From positions 1 to 20,881 of the forward strand of contig CAJUQS010000055.1 of assembly GCA_910588365.1 (NCBI GenBank): 20,881 nucleotides of DNA. The letters run 5' to 3'. Every line of letters starts with the position of its first letter. Position 1 is the stretch's first letter. This DNA is from an uncultured Oscillospiraceae bacterium (GTDB lineage: Bacteria > Bacillota > Clostridia > Oscillospirales > Oscillospiraceae). Below the pieces are notes generated by a model. It saw nothing but the letters and a program-made list of their open reading frames with translations. It ran no database searches and was not told the origin of the DNA. The position numbers were made by a program, and so were the translations under genes. Positions 16,132-20,881 of the stretch are shown one piece after another.

Positions 16132-16563
16132 TCATTCCGCGCTGCTTTCCTGCGTATTAGACCGAAAGTCCTCTTGCACCCCTTCGTTCAAATCAAAACA
16201 CATGGTTTTAGCATCTGCAACCCAGAAGCCACGCACCTTATACCGTTTGCCCGAAACCCACTCCTCTCCAATAACCCTTCGCAGCGGGTCCAACAGGTTT
16301 TTATTGGAGATTGTAACAACGCCCTTTTGTTCACCTTTAGGTTTAGAAAACTTGAAGCCCTTCGCCTCATTGCTTTTACATGCACGAATTGCAAAAACCC
16401 GAGCTTTAGGATCAAGTAAGCAGAGCACATAAGCTGGATAGCCTAAATCCTCAAGCACCTTCCTGGTAAACGTTACCCCGTTTTGATTTACAAACAAATC
16501 AGGGTATGCGTTCACATTAGCGTCTAACGTTTCAAAGTTCAGGGAAGAAAAATCGAAATTCAT
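16132..16563 (-). CDS. Hypothetical protein paired with serine recombinase
   Basis: I do not recognise a characterised function for this 143-residue soluble protein. It begins MNFDFSSLNF and contains segments VTFTRKVLEDLGYP, CLLDPKARVFAIRACK and WVSGKRYKVRGFWVADAKTMCFDL, looking like an alternating strand fold without membrane segments or signal peptide. I chose ATG 16563, which has AAAGGA 10 nt upstream; a GTG at 16569 would add two residues. It starts next to the recombinase stop on the same strand and so is probably co-translated with it. I have an uncertain memory of similar small proteins beside serine recombinases in clostridial elements. A role in recombination is only an inference from the pairing. 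Confidence 0.78.
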   Translation of the reverse strand: MNFDFSSLNFETLDANVNAYPDLFVNQNGVTFTRKVLEDLGYPAYVLCLLDPKARVFAIRACKSNEAKGFKFSKPKGEQKGVVTISNKNLLDPLRRVIGEEWVSGKRYKVRGFWVADAKTMCFDLNEGVQEDFRSNTQESSAE

Positions 16564-16568
16564 GTTCA

Positions 16569-17780
16569 CTAATTCCTTTCATTTTCAATAATTTTTGGCG
16601 TTTGAATCATTTGAATAAACTCTTTTTTCTCGTCAACACTCCAGCGAGCATCCAGCACAAAGTATCCTTGAAATAATCCGTTTTTTATGCGGGATACAAT
16701 AAATCGACTTCCTAATTGCCTCATCGTGGCAGGCTTTTTTGATGCACGTCTTAGAGAGAGAATATCCTGTACTTTTTGCCAATCTTTTTTCCGTATGATT
16801 GCGTCATGATGACCTTCCTTGAAATATTTGTTAAGGTCAACGTTCTTTACCGACTTATGCGTGCGAAAGTCTTTGGTATAGGTTTTCTGCATGATAGCAT
16901 CGCCACAGTATTTTTCATTTCGGAGAATGCTGCGTACCGTTCCGGCAGACCAGTGGCTGTGCCCCTTTGGAGATTTAATTTGCTGCTCCGTCAGGGCTAC
17001 CGCAATTTCGGAAACGGATGCGCCCTCTAAGCAGCTCTCATAAATATATTCGATAATCTTTGCTTCTGTTGGTTCGATTACTACTCGGCCAAAATGGTCG
17101 CGATAATACCCCAGCGTATTATATACGGAAAACTTATATACACCGTCTGCCATCCGCCAACGAATACCTGCTTTGATTGCTTCACTTTTTTGTTGCGATT
17201 CGAGTTCGGCAAGAGCGGATAAAATTGCAATTAGAAGGTTGTTATTGCCATCTCCGGTGGACGTGATGCCTTCTGTTTCAAATGATACCGTAACAGGTGG
17301 GTTCAGCGCCGCCAGCTTGCGAAGATTATCCAGTATATCTACAATGTTTCTCCCAAAGCGGTTAATGCCTTTTGTAAGAATGAGGTCAATTTTCCCCGCC
17401 AAAGCATCTGAAATCATCTTCTGGAATCCCAATCGCTTATTAACAGAGGTACCGCTTACTCCCTCGTCCTGGTAAATCTCTACTAATTCCCATGAGGGAT
17501 TACTCTCTATCTTGCTCCTATAGTGCAGTACCTGCATCTCAAAGCTGTTAAGCTGCTGTTCCTCCTGTGTACTGACCCGGCAGTATGCGGCAACCCGCAG
17601 TTTAGGGGCATCCTGTGCCAAAGCTTCCTTTTTAGGAGGTGGAATCACGATCACGCCATTGCCGCTGCGATTATGGGCAATCTCCTCCCGTAACATGCGT
17701 CTCTTTTGCTCTCTCCGCTCCGCTTTGCGGCTGGTCCGTCTGGCGGCCTCTATTTTATCGGGATCAAGCGGTTTTGCCAT
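16569..17780 (-). CDS. Serine recombinase (resolvase/integrase family)
   Basis: This 403-residue protein has a basic N-terminal extension of about 60 residues, then a resolvase catalytic domain at about 61-215. That domain contains YCRVST (catalytic Ser70), the DEGVSGTSV loop and LTKGINRFGRN. A recombinase domain follows near 225-330 (YNTLGYYRDHFGRVVIEP, GTVRSILRNEKYCGDAIMQKTY). The C-terminal part is short, lacks the usual zinc-ribbon cysteines and has little of the long coiled coil of phage-type integrases, which often exceed 500 residues. Start ATG 17780 has GGGAGG about 6 nt upstream. It lies 46 nt after the restriction-modification gene and adjacent to the small protein. It may have integrated the accessory region beside rlmD or inverted DNA locally. 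Confidence 0.92.
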   Translation of the reverse strand: MAKPLDPDKIEAARRTSRKAERREQKRRMLREEIAHNRSGNGVIVIPPPKKEALAQDAPKLRVAAYCRVSTQEEQQLNSFEMQVLHYRSKIESNPSWELVEIYQDEGVSGTSVNKRLGFQKMISDALAGKIDLILTKGINRFGRNIVDILDNLRKLAALNPPVTVSFETEGITSTGDGNNNLLIAILSALAELESQQKSEAIKAGIRWRMADGVYKFSVYNTLGYYRDHFGRVVIEPTEAKIIEYIYESCLEGASVSEIAVALTEQQIKSPKGHSHWSAGTVRSILRNEKYCGDAIMQKTYTKDFRTHKSVKNVDLNKYFKEGHHDAIIRKKDWQKVQDILSLRRASKKPATMRQLGSRFIVSRIKNGLFQGYFVLDARWSVDEKKEFIQMIQTPKIIENERN

Positions 17781-17826
17781 GCGCTAACCTCCCAATTCTC
17801 TAATAACGCTGTACTCCGCCGCACAC

Positions 17827-20579
17827 TTACAACTTCGTCAATTTTTGATACATTCTCATCAGCTCTGCGACGCAGGCCGGTTCGGAGTTCAGCTTACCCC
17901 AAAAACCATAAGCCACCATCACGGCCTTGTCGTTCTGCTGGTGGGCCTTCCGCAACTCCGGAAGCATGGTGGTTTCGTCGTAGAGGTCGGCAAGGCTGGC
18001 GTCCGGGTAGAGGGCACGGGCGTCAAGAATCGCCTGGGCGGTCTGCTCAATCTTGGCCTTTTGTGCGTCCGTAGGGGTAGGCCAGGGGAAGTTGTTGTAG
18101 ACAACATCCTTGGAATAGCGATAATCGCTTTTCAGCCGTCCGCAGACAGCGCGCATCCAAGCCATGTGGACGTTGGAGGTCAACACACCGAAATGGTACA
18201 ACGTGGAGTTGGGAATAATAAACACAAGATCGCTACAAAGTGTATCAGGGGTCATAAAGCCCATAGGAATGTACCGCCGCCGTTCAGATGAAACTTTAGG
18301 AAGAAGAATATAGGTTCCTTCTGGCATATTCTCAACGTGGAAACGAGTCGGTTTATCAGCAAGTTTTACTGTTCCGGCACTTGTACTGGAAAGGCGACAT
18401 TGCCGCACTGCCTCCACCCGCTTCAGGCACTCCGGCATTTTCCGAAGCTCGTTCGGCGGGCAGTCCCCCAGCCACAGGCAGTAGCGAGGGCAACGATTGA
18501 TAAACTCCTGGGAACCATACCAGGGCTTAAACCACTTTCCCGCTGCTGGTTCAATTTTCAAAAATTCGTCCATTTCGTCTTTGGTGAAAAGGTAGTTGCC
18601 GCCGTCAATCGGTTTGTTGCCGATTCCGATTTCCGGCACATCACAAAGGGGCTTACTGCGGCTCTCCACAAACACATTGCCAGCATCCAGCAAATACCCA
18701 TTGATGTTCTGAACCACCTGCGCCCGCTCTGATGTGAACAGCGTCTTAGGCGTGGTGTTGGGGGCCGTGCTGAATCCGACAATCACACAATGAACATGGG
18801 CTTTGATTTTGGCCTCGCTGTCCCAGCGGAATGTCCGATGAGCGAAATCAATATGAACGCCTGATTCAAACAGCGGCTTCCACAGATTCGCCACAGCTTC
18901 ACCCTGGGTCACGGAGTTGGTAGACACCAGAGCGGCCCGGATAGACGTTCCCGCCATCAAGTCCGCAGCTTTTTTATACCAGCAGGAAACGTAGTCCAGA
19001 TTTCCGGCGTTCTTCCATCCGGGGAAAATGGCATTTACATCGTCCTTCTGCTCTGCGCCCATCATCCGTGCGCCGACAAAGGGCGGATTGCCCATGATAT
19101 AGTTCAGTTCATGTTTGGGGATGACGCTCTCCCAGTCCATCCGCAGGGCATTCCCCTCGGTGATGTTGGCGTAGGATTTCAGCGGCAGGAAGTCCAGGGT
19201 CATGTGGACTACGTTTTCTGTCTCCTTCATCATCTGGCTTTCCCCGATCCACAGGGCGGTTTTAGCGACAGTCACGGCAAAGTCGTTGATCTCGATGCCG
19301 TAGAATTGGCTGATGGAGACTTGAATTGGATTGCCGATGTCCAGCATGATTTGTCCCTTATGGAGCAAGGAGATCGTTTCATTTTCCAGCCGCCGGAGGG
19401 AGATGTAAGTTTCGGTCAGGAAGTTGCCGGAGCCACAGGCCGGGTCGAGGAATTTCAGCCCCGCCAGCTTGCGCTGAAAGGTTCCAGCCTGGCCTTGCGG
19501 GTCCGCTCCACCGTGACGGCTTCAATCTCCGCAAACTCGGCTTTCAGCCCATCCAGGAATAGCGGGTCAATCAGCTTGTGGATGTTCTCGATGCTGGTGT
19601 AGTGCATCCCGCCAGAGCGCCGGGTTTCCGGGTTCAGTGTGCTTTCAAAGACAGCGCCGAAAATGGTGGGGCTGATGGCAGACCAGCCAAAGTCCTCGCT
19701 GGCTTTTCGCAGAATCAGGTCAACGATGGTTTCATCCAGCCGGGGAATCACGATATTTTCATCTGCGAACAATCCGCCGTTGACGTAGGGGAACGCCAGG
19801 AGGTCATCATCCAGGTACGGGTCCCGGTCCTCGGATTTTGTGTCAAGGATTTTGAACAGGTTGATTAAGGCTTGCCGGGCCTCCCGCTCATGCCCCTGCA
19901 AGTAGTCATGGAACATACTCCGGTTTCCGAAAATTCCAGCGTCCTCGGCGTACAGGCAGAACACCAGCCGGACACACAGCTTGTTCAGGCTTTTCAGCGT
20001 TTCCGGGTCATTGTGGTCCTTGTACTGTTTCAATAGTGTGTCATAGAGCACCCCCACCAGTTCACCGGCCTGGAGGGAGATTACCATTTCCTTTTTGATA
20101 TGCTCGCTGCCAGTGTCCACCAGGAATTGCAGACGGTGAAACTCCTTCTCCAAGTCCGCCAGCTTGAGGACTTCCGGCTCGTCATTGGGGCGATTCATAT
20201 CGTGAATCTGGAACCCCTGGAAGTTGCAGACGATAATCCAGCGTGGGACCTGATTATAGGGCAGATATCCGGCATACCTTCTGGCCTGCTGGTAAGGTGT
20301 CAGCATACTGCCGTCAGACTGCTTGTATCCTTTTCGGAGGTCAATCTCCCGGCCCTTCTGCTCAATCAGGACACGGGTGGATTCGATGTATCCGTCAATG
20401 AAACTGGTATGGTCCAACTTCACCGGGACTTCAAAGGAAATGGCAGTAGAGCCGTCAATGCCGAAAACCTTTGTCAGTAATTCGATCCAAAATCGCTGTG
20501 TCTCCTGTTTTTCATCACCCCGGCCCTTTCAATCAGCCGCAAACCGGGCTGCGGCGGTGCGCCTATCAACATCTGTCAT
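17827..20579 (-). pseudogene. Broken MmeI-like type IIL restriction-modification gene
   Basis: The repaired gene would encode 917 residues, matching the one-chain MmeI family, where one polypeptide cuts DNA and methylates adenine. The N-terminus has a PD-(D/E)xK-like nuclease signature (Asp62, then Glu73-Gln-Lys75 in VLIEQK). The middle has SAM motif DPACGSGNF, then catalytic NPPF in GNPPFVGARM, and the C-terminal half holds the expected target-recognition and tail regions. Start ATG 20579 has GGGAGG upstream. Lesion 1: codon 17 is TGA (20531-20529) where the family has Trp (context FAAD-stop-KGRGDE). Lesion 2: a one-base loss near 19480-19483, after KARLE, shifts the frame; adding one base restores LExFQRKLAGLKFLDPACG. 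Two long open pieces remain, 20528 to 19455 and about 19480 to 17827. The nuclease and methyltransferase halves are separated, so it is probably inactive as a whole. Confidence 0.88.
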
Positions 20580-20614
20580 CGTGTACCTCCCGCAAAAGGG
20601 TTATTCGTCAAAAA

Positions 20615-20623
20615 AGTATAACA
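20615..20623 (-). promoter_or_regulatory. Extended -10 promoter of the restriction-modification gene
   Basis: On the minus strand TGTTATACT gives a TATACT -10 box with an extended TG element. The -35 region is poor. It lies about 36 nt before the ATG at 20579, in an AT-rich stretch. The rest of 20624-20741 holds no gene that I can see. Confidence 0.55.
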
Positions 20624-20741
20624 TATTTTGTGAAAAAATGGTAGAGTTTTTTTCATACTTTTACCGATACTCTTACTGTGCGTGCATTAACACAACTAAA
20701 ATTCTCGGAATACATCGACGCGGAACAGTTCTGCGGTTTCG

Positions 20742-20881
20742 TATTACCTTCGAGAAAAATACTAGGAAAAAAGGGAAAAGTATGGTACCATAAGAGATAT
20801 GGAATATATAGATTTAAGGAAAGTAGGGAGATCAGGACTCAAGGAGATACGCAGGCAGGTCGTACGGCTCAAGAAAATGGG
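20742..20881 (+). mobile_element. IS630-like element, 5' end, second copy (cut by window edge)
   Basis: Positions 20742-20879 are the exact reverse complement of 1-138. The element boundary is a TA followed by TTACCTTCGAG, the same as in aroC, and the flanking sequences differ. This copy lies about 160 bp upstream of the restriction-modification start and its transposase reads away from that gene. Only the first 140 bp are in the window. Confidence 0.8.
20799..20881 (+). CDS. IS630-family transposase, N-terminal fragment (partial)
   Basis: ATG 20799 opens the same reading frame as the left copy, beginning MEYIDLRKVG and continuing to RLKKMG at the window edge. It is 27 complete codons of a transposase whose catalytic part lies outside the window. 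No strong ribosome binding site is seen; the preceding bases are TAAGAGAT. Confidence 0.7.
   Translation, partial: MEYIDLRKVGRSGLKEIRRQVVRLKKM

Noticed and set aside
16112..16432. Small plus-strand ORF opposite the 143-residue gene
   Set aside because: It has a plausible upstream AGGAG but overlaps the better supported minus-strand gene over its whole length and shows no recognisable motif.
20529..20531. TGA read as an amino acid (recoding) in the restriction-modification gene
   Set aside because: tyrA, aroB, icd and the 143-residue gene end at TGA, and the same restriction-modification gene also has a frameshift, so decay is the simpler reading.

Overview
The window looks like part of a chromosome of a GC-rich, Gram-positive gut anaerobe of class Clostridia (Oscillospiraceae-like). 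This is inferred from high-GC genes with strong AGGAGG-type ribosome binding sites, a type I-beta DAHP synthase, a eukaryote-like NADP isocitrate dehydrogenase beside an aconitase-family hydratase, and the mobile element types. Taxonomy is inference only. TGA serves as the stop of several intact genes, so the standard bacterial code applies.

Layout. (1) Both window ends are copies of the 5' part of the same IS630-like insertion sequence in inverted orientation, with transposases reading outward (1-138 and 20742-20881). The window is therefore probably an assembly contig that stopped in a repeat. (2) 87-6113, minus strand: a tightly packed aromatic amino acid operon, aroF-tyrA-(SAM methyltransferase)-aroB-aroA-aroC. 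The genes overlap or sit a few bases apart. The last gene, aroC, has lost its natural 3' end to the IS630-like element and now takes its last 16 codons and stop from it. (3) 6114-6542: divergent control region. On the minus strand it holds a consensus promoter, a 20-codon leader ORF with a Tyr/Phe-rich run, a hairpin overlapping those codons, and a strong intrinsic terminator. This is the architecture of a ribosome-mediated transcription attenuator sensing tyrosine and phenylalanine, upstream of aroF and tyrA. (4) 6543-10552, plus strand: an ABC exporter made of a LolD/MacB-type ATPase and a very large FtsX-type permease with a long coiled coil, closed by a terminator. (5) 10685-14381, plus strand: promoter, structured leader, aconitase-family hydratase, a duplicated 39-bp motif, and NADP isocitrate dehydrogenase. 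Together these two enzymes would convert citrate to 2-oxoglutarate. (6) 14400-16022: RlmD/RlmCD-family 23S rRNA methyltransferase with an extra C-terminal domain of about 90 residues, which begins where base composition drops.

(7) 16023-20741, mostly minus strand: a less GC-rich accessory region. It carries a 917-codon MmeI-like type IIL restriction-modification gene broken by one nonsense codon and one frameshift, a serine recombinase, and a 143-residue protein of unknown function. I read this as the remnant or edge of an integrative element that entered the 3' end of rlmD and was later hit by the IS630-like element.

The observation most worth following is the Tyr/Phe leader-peptide attenuator of the aro operon. 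Next are the IS capture of the aroC C-terminus, which also places a transposase gene directly downstream in the aro operon, and the chimeric rlmD tail.
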